DNA of 11,504 bases from an uncultured Collinsella sp. GTDB taxonomy: Bacteria > Actinomycetota > Coriobacteriia > Coriobacteriales > Coriobacteriaceae. The notes under the pieces are model-generated. The model did no database searches and was not told the DNA's origin. It was given only the letters and a program-made list of their open reading frames with translations. This document shows positions 1 through 7,101 of this stretch, in pieces (the stretch's first letter is position 1; each line of letters begins with the position of its first letter). The DNA lies in the NCBI GenBank assembly GCA_900542635.1, contig UQOJ01000064.1, positions 1 through 11,504 of the forward strand, given 5' to 3'. The position numbers and the translations under genes are program-made.

Positions 1-2
1 CA

Positions 3-73
3 TGCGGACCTCCAGTCCGGACCGCCCCGCGGTCCAACTTTCTGTCCGCACCCCCTTTGGCCATCAAATGGCC
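3..73. repeat. Palindromes downstream of the M20 peptidase
   Basis: Two hairpin-forming stretches follow the stop codon of the minus-strand peptidase. The first is nested: outer arms TGCGGAC (3-9) and GTCCGCA (44-50) enclose a perfect inner hairpin GGACCGC-CCC-GCGGTCC (19-35). The second is GGCCAT-CAA-ATGGCC (59-73). Neither is followed by a clear U-tract when read on the minus strand, so these are not convincing intrinsic terminators, although they could stabilise a 3' end. No gene is seen in 1-122. Confidence 0.55.
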
Positions 74-81
74 CATTCTAG

Positions 82-104
82 GAACTATTCCACCGCAACT
101 TAGA
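82..104. repeat. Half copy of TTGCGGTG dispersed repeat
   Basis: The arm GAACTATTCCACCGCAAC (82-99) recurs, with two changes, as one arm of the perfect inverted repeat at 8875-8938. The 18 bases 87-104 recur exactly at 3361-3378. The matching opposite arm (GTTGCGGTG) is not present in 1-81, so this copy is a half element. Like the other two copies it lies just beyond the 3' end of a gene. Confidence 0.7.
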
Positions 105-122
105 TTGGGAAACCGCGAGACC

Positions 123-1559
123 TTAAAGCTCTAATTCATTCAAACGGAGGATCGCAACAATATAGATCTTGAGCGCTTGTTTGAGCTGTTCCTCGTTGGC
201 GCACTCGTTGGGGCCGTGCATCTGGCCGCCCCATGCGGGCAGCTCCAGACCGGTCTCCTCGGGGCCAAACGAGACGGCGCGGTCAAAGTTGCGTGCGTAC
301 GTGCCACCGCCCATGGCAAAAGGCTCGGCATGCTTGCCGGTGAACTCGTTATAGGTATCGATAAGCGCCTTCACGGCCGGATCATCGGCAGAGACCGAGA
401 ACGGCACCTTCGCGCGACCCAGCTGGCACGTCACGCCAAAACGGCCCACGAGCGGGTCGAGCTGCTCGCGGATGGTATCGGCACTCGTGCTGTCGGGGAA
501 GCGCACATCGATGACCTGCTCGATATGGTCATCCGTCACGCGGATGACGCCAGCGTTGCAGGTAAGCGGGCCAAACGCCGGACTCGTCGCATCGATACCC
601 AGGCCGCGGCCATAGGCGTCCGCATGCACAAAGGCCAAAAACTTGACAAACTCGTGCTCGGCGGGCGTCAACAGGCGCTTGTCACGGGCGCCAAACGCGT
701 CCTCAGCCTCGCGCAGATACGCCACGACCAGGCCGACGGCATTGATCGTTCCCTCGGGCATCGAGGCATGACCGCCAATGCCGTGGGCGAAAATCTGCGC
801 ATGCCCGTTATCGAGCGCTGTGATCTCCAAACGATCGGCGTTCTCGACCGGCGCCGGCAGCTCATCGGCGGCAATCGCAAGTTCGCAGATGGACTGCGAT
901 GGAATGGCGTTGCTCGCCTCGGCACCGCTCCAGGACACAATGCGCCCGCCGTCGATCTTGGGGCTCACGAACGTCGCTCCAAACTGGCCCTTCTCAGCAT
1001 TGCAGACCGGGAACTCGGCATCGGGCGTAAACAGAAAGTCGGGGTTCGCGTGGTTCTCCAGATAATGGTGAACGTCGGACATGCCCACTTCCTCATCGCA
1101 GCCCAGCAGCGCGCGGAAGGTGTAGCGCGGAACAATGCCGTGCTTGAGAAGGTAAGCGCCGGCGTAGAGCGACAGCACCGCCGGGCCCTTGTCGTCAATC
1201 ACGCCGCGACCGAGCAGCCAGCCCTCGCGGCGCTCCATCGCGAACGGGTCGGTGTTCCAGCCAGGGCCGGCGGGAACCACGTCCACGTGGCAGATAGTCG
1301 CAAGCTGCTTGTCGCCGCGACCCGGGATATCGGCGATTCCCACATAGCCCTCGTCGTCGCTCGTCTGATAGCCGAGCTTTTGCGCAATGCCGAGCGCGCA
1401 GTCGAGCGCGTCACGAACCGGACGGCCAAACGGCGCGCCGGGCTCCGCATTGGCAGCAACGGCCACAGACGGATAGCTCACCAGCTGCTCGATATCGGCG
1501 ACGACATCTTCCCAGACCTCGTCGACATACTCGGTAACGCTCTGCTCCACCTGATTCAT
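123..1559 (-). CDS. M20-family dipeptidase (PepV/Sapep-like)
   Basis: A 478-residue zinc metallopeptidase of family M20, in the length range of PepV/Sapep dipeptidases that cleave short peptides in the cytoplasm. Metal-site motifs are in order: CHVDVVPAG (His91, catalytic Asp93), GRGVIDDKGP (bridging Asp122), the catalytic Glu pair in CDEEVG (Glu156-Glu157), TPDAEFPV (Asp180) and HGPNE near the C terminus (His448). The middle section, about residues 195-370, fits the lid/dimerisation domain, including GIGGHASMPEG (260-270), a His characteristic of the family. The frame stays open upstream, but the start at 1559 has an ideal AAGGAGG Shine-Dalgarno nine to ten bases ahead. It lies 55 bp after the HAD gene on the same strand and is probably co-transcribed with it. 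The family is secure; substrate preference is not visible. No signal peptide is seen. Confidence 0.9.
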   Translation of the reverse strand: MNQVEQSVTEYVDEVWEDVVADIEQLVSYPSVAVAANAEPGAPFGRPVRDALDCALGIAQKLGYQTSDDEGYVGIADIPGRGDKQLATICHVDVVPAGPGWNTDPFAMERREGWLLGRGVIDDKGPAVLSLYAGAYLLKHGIVPRYTFRALLGCDEEVGMSDVHHYLENHANPDFLFTPDAEFPVCNAEKGQFGATFVSPKIDGGRIVSWSGAEASNAIPSQSICELAIAADELPAPVENADRLEITALDNGHAQIFAHGIGGHASMPEGTINAVGLVVAYLREAEDAFGARDKRLLTPAEHEFVKFLAFVHADAYGRGLGIDATSPAFGPLTCNAGVIRVTDDHIEQVIDVRFPDSTSADTIREQLDPLVGRFGVTCQLGRAKVPFSVSADDPAVKALIDTYNEFTGKHAEPFAMGGGTYARNFDRAVSFGPEETGLELPAWGGQMHGPNECANEEQLKQALKIYIVAILRLNELEL

Positions 1560-1614
1560 GGACGACCTCCTTACCAATGAGCGACGGGTACGCCCGCCCC
1601 TCACATTACGTCTA

Positions 1615-2277
1615 TTAGATAGCGAAAAGTTTAGCAAGCTCGGCCACCGAGTGCACCACTGCATCGGCACCCGCCGCCTCGTGCTCGCCCGGCGCCGCCG
1701 CACCCGAATAGATGCCGATGCACGGTACGTCCATTGCGTGCGCGCCCTCCACATCGTTAAAGCGATCGCCGATCATCACGGCATCGCCCGCCGTCGCACC
1801 GAGCGCCGCCAGGGCATCGCGAACCGAATCGGCCTTGGTCTCGCGCCCCTGCGGCGGATTCATGCCAACCACCGCCTCAAACTGAGAAAGTCCCAGCTCT
1901 CCCACCATGTCGATACACTTCGCCTCCATGCGCGACGTCGCCACGGCCATACGCTTGCCCTGAGCGGCCAACCCATCCAGCAGCGCGGGGATCCCATCGA
2001 ACACGGGATACTCTTCCGGTCCCAGCTCATCAAAAAAGGCACGGTACTCGTCGGCCACCACAAGCGACTCCTCGCGCGTAAAGCCGTAAAAGTCGTGAAA
2101 GCTCTTCCACAGGGGCGGCCCGATCATGCGACGCAGGTCGCCCATCTGCGCCTCCGAAAACCCGCGCGCAGCCAGTGTCTTGCGCGTCGAGGTCATCACC
2201 GCCCGACCCGTATCTGCCACCGTGCCATCGAAATCAAACAGCACGACCGGCCGCTTGCATATCTCCAGCGCCTCCAT
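1615..2277 (-). CDS. HAD-superfamily hydrolase (phosphoglycolate phosphatase-like)
   Basis: A 220-residue haloacid dehalogenase-type phosphatase. All four HAD motifs are visible: FDFDGT (nucleophile Asp15, acid/base Asp17), the Thr114/Ser115 pair in VATSR, Lys148 in ETKADSV, and GDRFND (Asp171, Asp175) that holds magnesium. A helical cap of the Gph/PGMB type lies between motif I and II, about residues 25-95. Length and motif spacing fit phosphoglycolate or pyrophosphate/nucleotide phosphatases, but substrate cannot be read from sequence. The ATG at 2277 is chosen because AGAGGG sits six bases ahead; the ATG at 2283 would leave no spacing. It is first gene of a probable two-gene minus-strand operon with the M20 dipeptidase and is divergent from degV. 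Confidence 0.85.
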   Translation of the reverse strand: MEALEICKRPVVLFDFDGTVADTGRAVMTSTRKTLAARGFSEAQMGDLRRMIGPPLWKSFHDFYGFTREESLVVADEYRAFFDELGPEEYPVFDGIPALLDGLAAQGKRMAVATSRMEAKCIDMVGELGLSQFEAVVGMNPPQGRETKADSVRDALAALGATAGDAVMIGDRFNDVEGAHAMDVPCIGIYSGAAAPGEHEAAGADAVVHSVAELAKLFAI

Positions 2278-2318
2278 CGGCATCCCTCTTCCCCAGTTGA
2301 TGATTTCCACACTGACAC

Positions 2319-2347
2319 TTCAAACTGTTGACTATTCAACAATTGAA
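2319..2347. promoter_or_regulatory. Dyad in the degV/HAD divergent promoter region
   Basis: An imperfect dyad, TTCAA-(act)-GTTGA-(ctat)-TCAAC-(aa)-TTGAA, sits in the 156-bp AT-richer gap between two divergent genes, where an operator would be expected. A candidate plus-strand -10 box TATACT lies at 2372-2377, but no -35 box at standard spacing is evident. A perfect small hairpin GGCGC-GCAG-GCGCC (2402-2415) falls in the degV leader. Function is inferred from position only. Confidence 0.35.
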
Positions 2348-2433
2348 CCTAGCAATGTAGAGCAACTCCACTATACTTGTCGCACTTTGCTCTCAGAAGG
2401 CGGCGCGCAGGCGCCCCAACGAAAGGTGCAATT

Positions 2434-3294
2434 ATGTCTTTTGCCATCATAACCGACTCCACGTCGGACATCTCCCCCGCCCGCGCCCAAGAGCTCGGCA
2501 TTTACGTGATTCCGCTACATGTGATTATCGAGGGCGAGGACCTGCTCGACCAGGTGCAGATTACCGCCGAGGAATACGTCGCCCGCATGGCCGGCTCCGA
2601 GCAGCTGCCACACACCTCGCAGCCGAGCGCCGGCGAGTTCAAGGCACTCTTTGACCGCGTGCGCGCCGACGGCCACGATAGCGCCATCTTTATCTCGCTG
2701 TGCAGCGAGTGGTCCGCCTGCTATGCCAACGCCAGTTTGACGGCCGAAACGCACGAGCTGGACGTGCGCTGCATCGACTCGCGCACCGGCTCGGGCGCCG
2801 AGGGCCTGCTGGTGGAGTACGCACTGGCCATGCGCGAAGACGGCCGCAGCTTGGACGAGACCGAGGCGCAGATCCGCGCGACGCTGCCCGACGCCCACCT
2901 GCTGCTGATTCCCCGCACGCTCGAGAACCTCGTTAAGAACGGCCGCGCGCCCAAGCTCGCCGGCCAGCTCACGCAAATGCTCAACATTCGCCTGGCCGTT
3001 TCGCCGGAGTGGAAATCGGGCGAGATCAAGGCCATCAAAAAGGGCCGCGGTGCCAAGCGCATCGTTGCCAACACCATGGCCGATTGCCTCGCATTTTTGG
3101 CCGAGCATCCGGGCTCCAGCGTGCGCGTGCTCACGACCGGCGCCGCCGAGGAGCAGGAGCTCGTCAACCAGGCGCTCGCGGGCCAGAACTACGTAGACGC
3201 CGGCACCGGCCCCATCGGGTGCACCATCGCCACCCACGTAGGCGTCGACGCCATCGCCATCAGCTACTGCCCCCGCTACCAGCCCATCCACTAG
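2434..3294 (+). CDS. DegV-family (fatty acid-binding) protein
   Basis: A 286-residue protein of the DegV family, two-domain cytosolic proteins that bind fatty acids. In Firmicutes the FakB members present fatty acid to the kinase FakA. Family marks: ITDSTSD at residues 6-12, TSQPSAGEF at 61-69, the TLENLVKNGR stretch at 162-171 with MLNIRLAVSP at 182-191, and GPIGCTIATHVG at 259-270. The usual lipid-site segment of the S-G-T-Y type is replaced by SEWSACYANA (91-100), so the pocket may be atypical. The start at 2434 is chosen over the in-frame ATG at 2377 because AAAGGTG lies about five bases ahead and homology begins at once. It stands alone on the plus strand, divergent from the HAD gene and convergent with the LOG gene. 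No fakA is visible. Confidence 0.9.
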   Translation: MSFAIITDSTSDISPARAQELGIYVIPLHVIIEGEDLLDQVQITAEEYVARMAGSEQLPHTSQPSAGEFKALFDRVRADGHDSAIFISLCSEWSACYANASLTAETHELDVRCIDSRTGSGAEGLLVEYALAMREDGRSLDETEAQIRATLPDAHLLLIPRTLENLVKNGRAPKLAGQLTQMLNIRLAVSPEWKSGEIKAIKKGRGAKRIVANTMADCLAFLAEHPGSSVRVLTTGAAEEQELVNQALAGQNYVDAGTGPIGCTIATHVGVDAIAISYCPRYQPIH

Positions 3295-3307
3295 GGGCAC
3301 CTTTACC

Positions 3308-3378
3308 ACTTGCGGTGAAATAGGGACTGTTTTTGGCTTATCAGCCGCCAATCAATCCCCATTCCACCGCAACTTAGA
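3308..3378. repeat. TTGCGGTG inverted-repeat element
   Basis: Left arm TTGCGGTGAAATAGGG (from 3310) and right arm CCCCATTCCACCGCAA (3357-3372) form an imperfect inverted repeat with a ~30-nt spacer. It is related to the copies at 82-104 and 8875-8938. The interior (GGGACTGTTTTTGG then ATCAATCCCC) differs from the other copies. It lies 14 bp past the degV stop, in the convergent gap. Confidence 0.7.
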
Positions 3379-3389
3379 AGCAGTTCATT

Positions 3390-3450
3390 TGGGACGGGGC
3401 TAAAAAGACTAATATCAAACGTTTCAGACCAGTCTTTTTAGCCCGTCCCA
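3390..3450. terminator. Long hairpin between convergent degV and LOG genes
   Basis: Arms TGGGACGGGGCTAAAAAGA.. (3390-3410) and ..TCTTTTTAGCCCGTCCCA (3431-3450) are complementary over 20 bp with a single bulged G, around a 20-nt loop. It sits between two converging genes, where a bidirectional terminator is expected. The T-run is inside the stem rather than after it, so a standard intrinsic terminator is not certain. The core TGGGACGGGG..TAAAAA recurs on the minus strand at 11060-11080, so it may also be a dispersed repeat. Confidence 0.5.
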
Positions 3451-3461
3451 TTTAACCTACC

Positions 3462-4219
3462 CTACATCAACCCGCTGAGCGCAATGTCGACGGACTCGTT
3501 GAGGTCGTCGGTAATGTGTACCAGATCCGGATCGAGCGGGCTGATCATACCGGCGCTCATCACCGGGCCGTTGAGCCAGTCGAACAGGCCCTGCCAGTAC
3601 TCGCTGCCCACCAGCACGAGCGGCATGCGCTTGACCTTGTGCGTCTGCACCAGCGTGAGAACCTCAAACATCTCGTCGAGCGTGCCAAAGCCGCCGGGAA
3701 ATACGATGGCGCCCGAGCTGTACTTAACGAACATGGTTTTGCGCACAAAGAAGTAGCGGAAGTCCATGCCGAGGTTCACGTATTTGTTGAGCCCTGCTCG
3801 TGCGGCAATTCAATGCCTAGGCCAACTGACTTGCCGTTGACACTCGCCGCTCCCCTGTTGGCCGCTTCCATGATGCCGGGGCCGCCACCGGTGATGACCG
3901 CCACGCCACGTTGCGCGATCTTGCGCCCGACGGTACGCGCCGCCTTGTAGAGCGGATCGGTCTTAGGCGTGCGGGCACTGCCGAAGATGGTCACTGCGGG
4001 GCCAAGCTCGGCAAGCGCGCCGAAGCCATCGACAAACTCGGCCTGGATGCGCAGCACGCGCCACGGATCAGCATGCAGTCAGTCGGTCGACTCCTCGGGC
4101 GCCAGCAGGTTGGCGTAGGTGTTGTCCTTGGGAATCATGGGGCCGCGCATGACCACGGGGCCGCGGCGGTACGTCTCGTCGTAGGCAGGCTCGCCCTCGA
4201 CGTTCTCATTCTTAATCAT
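3462..4219 (-). pseudogene. LOG-family (TIGR00730-type) protein, disrupted
   Basis: Three frame fragments together spell one Rossmann-fold LOG-family protein (lysine decarboxylase-like; nucleoside 5'-monophosphate phosphoribohydrolase in characterised members). The start at 4219 has AGGAG five bases ahead. After 46 codons the frame meets TGA at 4079-4081, where TGG (Trp) would give a smooth T-D-W-L-H-A-D-P-W-R continuation. The same frame then runs through GGGPGIMEAANRGA to HEQG. There a missing G in a G-run (near 3791-3794) shifts frame; the next frame resumes with LNKYVNLGMDFRYFF and carries the signature PGGFGTLDEMFE. Both catalytic signatures are intact but in different frames. Either it is a recent pseudogene, or one or both lesions are assembly errors. 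Confidence 0.85.
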
Positions 4220-4235
4220 GGGTACTCCTATCGAG

Positions 4236-4283
4236 AAAAAGAAAAGCGGGCGGGGTCGACGCCATGCGTCAAACACCCGCCCG
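4236..4283 (-). terminator. Intrinsic terminator in the LOG leader
   Basis: Read on the minus strand, a GC-rich hairpin (arms 4266-4283 and 4246-4262, CGGGCGGG...CCCGCCCG, with an inner GACGC/GCGTC pairing) is followed directly by CTTTTCTTTTTC. This is a textbook rho-independent terminator for tgt. Its T-tract ends only about 16 nt before the LOG start codon, leaving no room for a promoter downstream, so LOG would depend on read-through or attenuation. Confidence 0.75.
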
Positions 4284-4344
4284 AGCATCAACTATTCGGT
4301 ATGGTACCCACGATGCATCAAGCACTTGCAAGCTATCGGTCAGC

Positions 4345-4422
4345 GGTCGCGCAGCCGGTGTCAGCGAATGCGACGACCGGCTGGCGCTCGACCATTGCCG
4401 TTGCCCACGCTCTACAAGCGTG
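4345..4422 (-). other. Two hairpins between tgt and the LOG terminator
   Basis: On the minus strand, CACGCT-TGTAG-AGCGTG (4406-4422) begins 10 nt past the tgt stop. A longer stem pairs GGTCG..CGC.AGCCGGT with ACCGGCTGCGCGACC (4345-4393) around a 16-nt loop, with two small bulges. Neither has a U-tract. With the terminator at 4236-4283 they form a structured ~200-nt leader ahead of LOG. No known riboswitch was recognised. Confidence 0.4.
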
Positions 4423-4432
4423 TCTGTCGCCC

Positions 4433-5572
<1,140 letters not shown>

Positions 5573-5609
5573 AAACTGGAACTCCTTGGTAGCGGTTCAT
5601 ACGCAAACC

Positions 5610-5615
5610 ATTATA
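5610..5615 (-). promoter_or_regulatory. -10 box of tgt
   Basis: A consensus TATAAT on the minus strand lies 38 bases from the tgt start codon, giving a leader of roughly 30 nt. The -35 region is weak (TCGGTG at 18-bp spacing). Confidence 0.55.
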
Positions 5616-5680
5616 CGGGCAACCCGCAAAGAGCACCGACTCGACAGAAACTGGTGCATTAGGATCAGGTTCCCGAGCCG

Positions 5681-5811
5681 GTCGTTGGGGACAGTCTTCA
5701 GCGCCATCTTGCAAGGGAGTGTCCCAATCTGCCGGCACTTAGGGACTGTCCCCAAGCGCCGGCAAGAGTGTCCCTTTCGACTAGTCGTTTAAGAACGTCC
5801 CCAACGACTAC
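5681..5811. repeat. Nested GGGGAC palindromes (copy 1)
   Basis: Outer arms GTCGTTGGGGAC.GTCTT-type (5681-5698) and AAGAACGTCCCCAACGAC (5791-5808) match at 16 of 18 positions. Inside is a 33-bp quasi-palindrome (5731-5763), bounded by GCCGGC at each end and centred on GGGACTGTCCC. Its two imperfect pairs are G-U in minus-strand RNA but A-C in plus-strand RNA. Segment 5778-5811 matches 8981-9014 at 31 of 34 positions. Compared with the compact copy at 8957-9014, about 75 bp has been inserted between the arms. This fills part of the 434-bp gene-free gap 5573-6006. Confidence 0.75.
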
Positions 5812-5865
5812 GGGATCATTTCCAACAGCCAAGGCAACGCCGATGCTCTAGCGACGTCAGCGAGC

Positions 5866-6004
5866 GGTCGCCAGAGCGAACAAATTGGCATGAAAAGAGG
5901 ACGGCATAGACCTTCTGGTCATGCCGCCCTCTTTGAATGACAAGTTGTCGCTCTGGTGACCGCGCAGCGTCGAGCCGTTACGCGGTTTGGTAAAACCGCG
6001 TAAC
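5866..6004 (-). repeat. Two-hairpin 3'-UTR module (copy 1)
   Basis: Read on the minus strand from the SDR stop: a perfect 12-bp stem with TACC loop (6004-5977, GTTACGCGGTTT/AAACCGCGTAAC), linker GGCTCGACGCTGC, then a 96-nt hairpin (5961-5866). The long hairpin has basal stem GGTCACCAGAGCGA/TCGCTCTGGCGACC, a middle stem, and apical GGCATGACC-AGAA-GGTCTATGCC. A second copy with the same linker, tip and first hairpin follows queA at 9043-9180. No U-tract follows, so it is not an ordinary terminator. Confidence 0.75.
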
Positions 6005-6006
6005 CC

Positions 6007-6807
6007 CTAAGGCCGCTGGCCCATGCCACCCTCGAGGGTGACGGTCTCGCCGTTCATGTACTTAAAGTCGGGACCGCAGAGCTGAACGACCACGCGGCCG
6101 ATTTCCTTTTCGACGTCGCCGTAGTGACCAGCCGGCGGCATGTGGACGTTGGCCTTAAACGCCTCGGGATAGGCATCCTGGAAGTTCTCGAGCGCAGCGG
6201 TCCAAGCAAGCGGGCAAACGATATTGACGTTGATGCCGTCCTTGCCCCACTCGTTGGCGGCAACGCGGGTCAGGCCGCGGATGCCCTCCTTGGCGGCAGC
6301 ATAGCTGCACTGGCCATAGTTGCCAAACAGGCCGGCACCCGAGGCAAAGTTGACCACGGAGCCCTTGGTCTCCTTCAGGTGCGGATAGGCCTTCTGCATG
6401 TACAGATAGGTAGCATACAGACCGGAGTAAATGGCCAGATTAAACTGATCCATGGTGTGATCGGCGATGGTCACGCCCGAGGCGCTGGCCTGAGCATTGT
6501 TGACGACGGCGTCGATGCGGCCAAACTCCTCAATGGCCTTGTCGATGACGTTCTGGACGACGGCCTCGTTGTCCTGACCAGCCGAGACATCGGCCTGAAC
6601 AGGCAGAACCTTGACACCGTACTCGGCCTCGAGAGACTCCTTGGCGGCCTCGAGCTTGGCGACGTTGCGGCCGGTGATGACGAGGTTCGCGCCCTCCTTG
6701 GCAAATGCGATATCGATGCCGTAGCCGATGGAGCCAGCGGAACCGTCCTTAAGCGTGGCCTTGCCGCCGCCGGTGACGATCACGGTCTTACCAGTGAAAA
6801 GTCCCAT
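6007..6807 (-). CDS. SDR oxidoreductase, probable 12-alpha-hydroxysteroid dehydrogenase
   Basis: A 266-residue classical short-chain dehydrogenase/reductase. The glycine-rich loop TGGGK...GSIGYG spans residues 12-30, Arg47 after strand 2 suggests NADP(H), and NNAQ (103-106) replaces the usual NNAG. The active site is Ser156 in NFASGAG with Tyr169-x3-Lys173 in YAAAK. NNAQASASG, the GLYATYLYM stretch, SGAGLFGN, CSYAAAKEGIRGL and the C-terminal ETVTLEGGMGQRP agree closely with my recollection of clostridial NADP-dependent 12-alpha-HSDHs, which interconvert 12-alpha-hydroxy and 12-oxo bile acids. A short insertion after GGGKA (TLKDGSAG) lengthens the cofactor loop. The start at 6807 has AAAGGA about seven bases ahead; the longer frame to 6855 lacks this. 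Dehydrogenase class is firm; substrate is inferred by family resemblance. Confidence 0.7.
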   Translation of the reverse strand: MGLFTGKTVIVTGGGKATLKDGSAGSIGYGIDIAFAKEGANLVITGRNVAKLEAAKESLEAEYGVKVLPVQADVSAGQDNEAVVQNVIDKAIEEFGRIDAVVNNAQASASGVTIADHTMDQFNLAIYSGLYATYLYMQKAYPHLKETKGSVVNFASGAGLFGNYGQCSYAAAKEGIRGLTRVAANEWGKDGINVNIVCPLAWTAALENFQDAYPEAFKANVHMPPAGHYGDVEKEIGRVVVQLCGPDFKYMNGETVTLEGGMGQRP

Positions 6808-6857
6808 ACAAAGTCCTTTCAAATCGCGACGGGCGAACCCGCCGACTGCGCGCATCC

Positions 6858-6898
6858 AAATAAACGCGCCAAAAGCTGAGATGCAACTTTAGCGCGTT
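6858..6898 (-). promoter_or_regulatory. Putative SDR promoter with overlapping inverted repeat
   Basis: On the minus strand TTGCAT (6886-6881), 17 bp, then TTATTT (6863-6858) is a plausible -35/-10 pair about 50 bp before the SDR start. An inverted repeat overlaps it: AACGCGCCAAAAG (6863-6875) and CTTTAGCGCGTT (6887-6898). This is the position expected for a repressor operator. A second small repeat CGAACG/CGTTCG lies at 6926-6946, and a TTGACA at 6962-6957 lacks a good -10. The promoter is not proven. Confidence 0.4.
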
Positions 6899-7101
6899 CA
6901 AGCGAAAATAAAAGACCACTGTAGGCGAACGGCACCACGTCGTTCGGCGAAGGGATTGTCAAGTACAAACTGAATAAAGCGACCGAGTTATTGTTATCAG
7001 ATCGAGCCATCGAACACCTTTTGAATCTTTGCTGCAGCGCGCGGGATGTCGGCGCGAGACTTTATCATAGGGTGACAAACAACGATGAGGAGCACATGCC
7101 T

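Noticed and set aside
177..1580. A 467-codon plus-strand open frame opposite the M20 peptidase
   Set aside because: The minus-strand frame carries all M20 metal ligands and an ideal ribosome site; the plus frame has only Arg/Ala/His-rich sequence typical of antisense frames in GC-rich DNA.
3776..4057. Separate small genes at 3462-3779 and 3776-4057
   Set aside because: Their sequences join into one LOG-family protein with the 4219 start fragment; they are pieces of a disrupted gene, not independent genes.
5681..6004. CRISPR array or tRNA/attachment site in the repeat-rich gaps
   Set aside because: The repeats are inverted, differ in length, and are not regularly spaced direct repeats; no tRNA cloverleaf, integrase or cas gene is present.
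6819..7010. A 63-codon minus-strand frame upstream of the SDR
   Set aside because: It covers the probable SDR promoter and inverted repeats, and its sequence shows no motif or convincing Shine-Dalgarno.
7096..7098. ATG at 7096 as start of the coiled-coil gene
   Set aside because: Only three bases separate it from GAGGAG; ATG 7102 has nine. The choice is not decisive and changes the protein by two residues.
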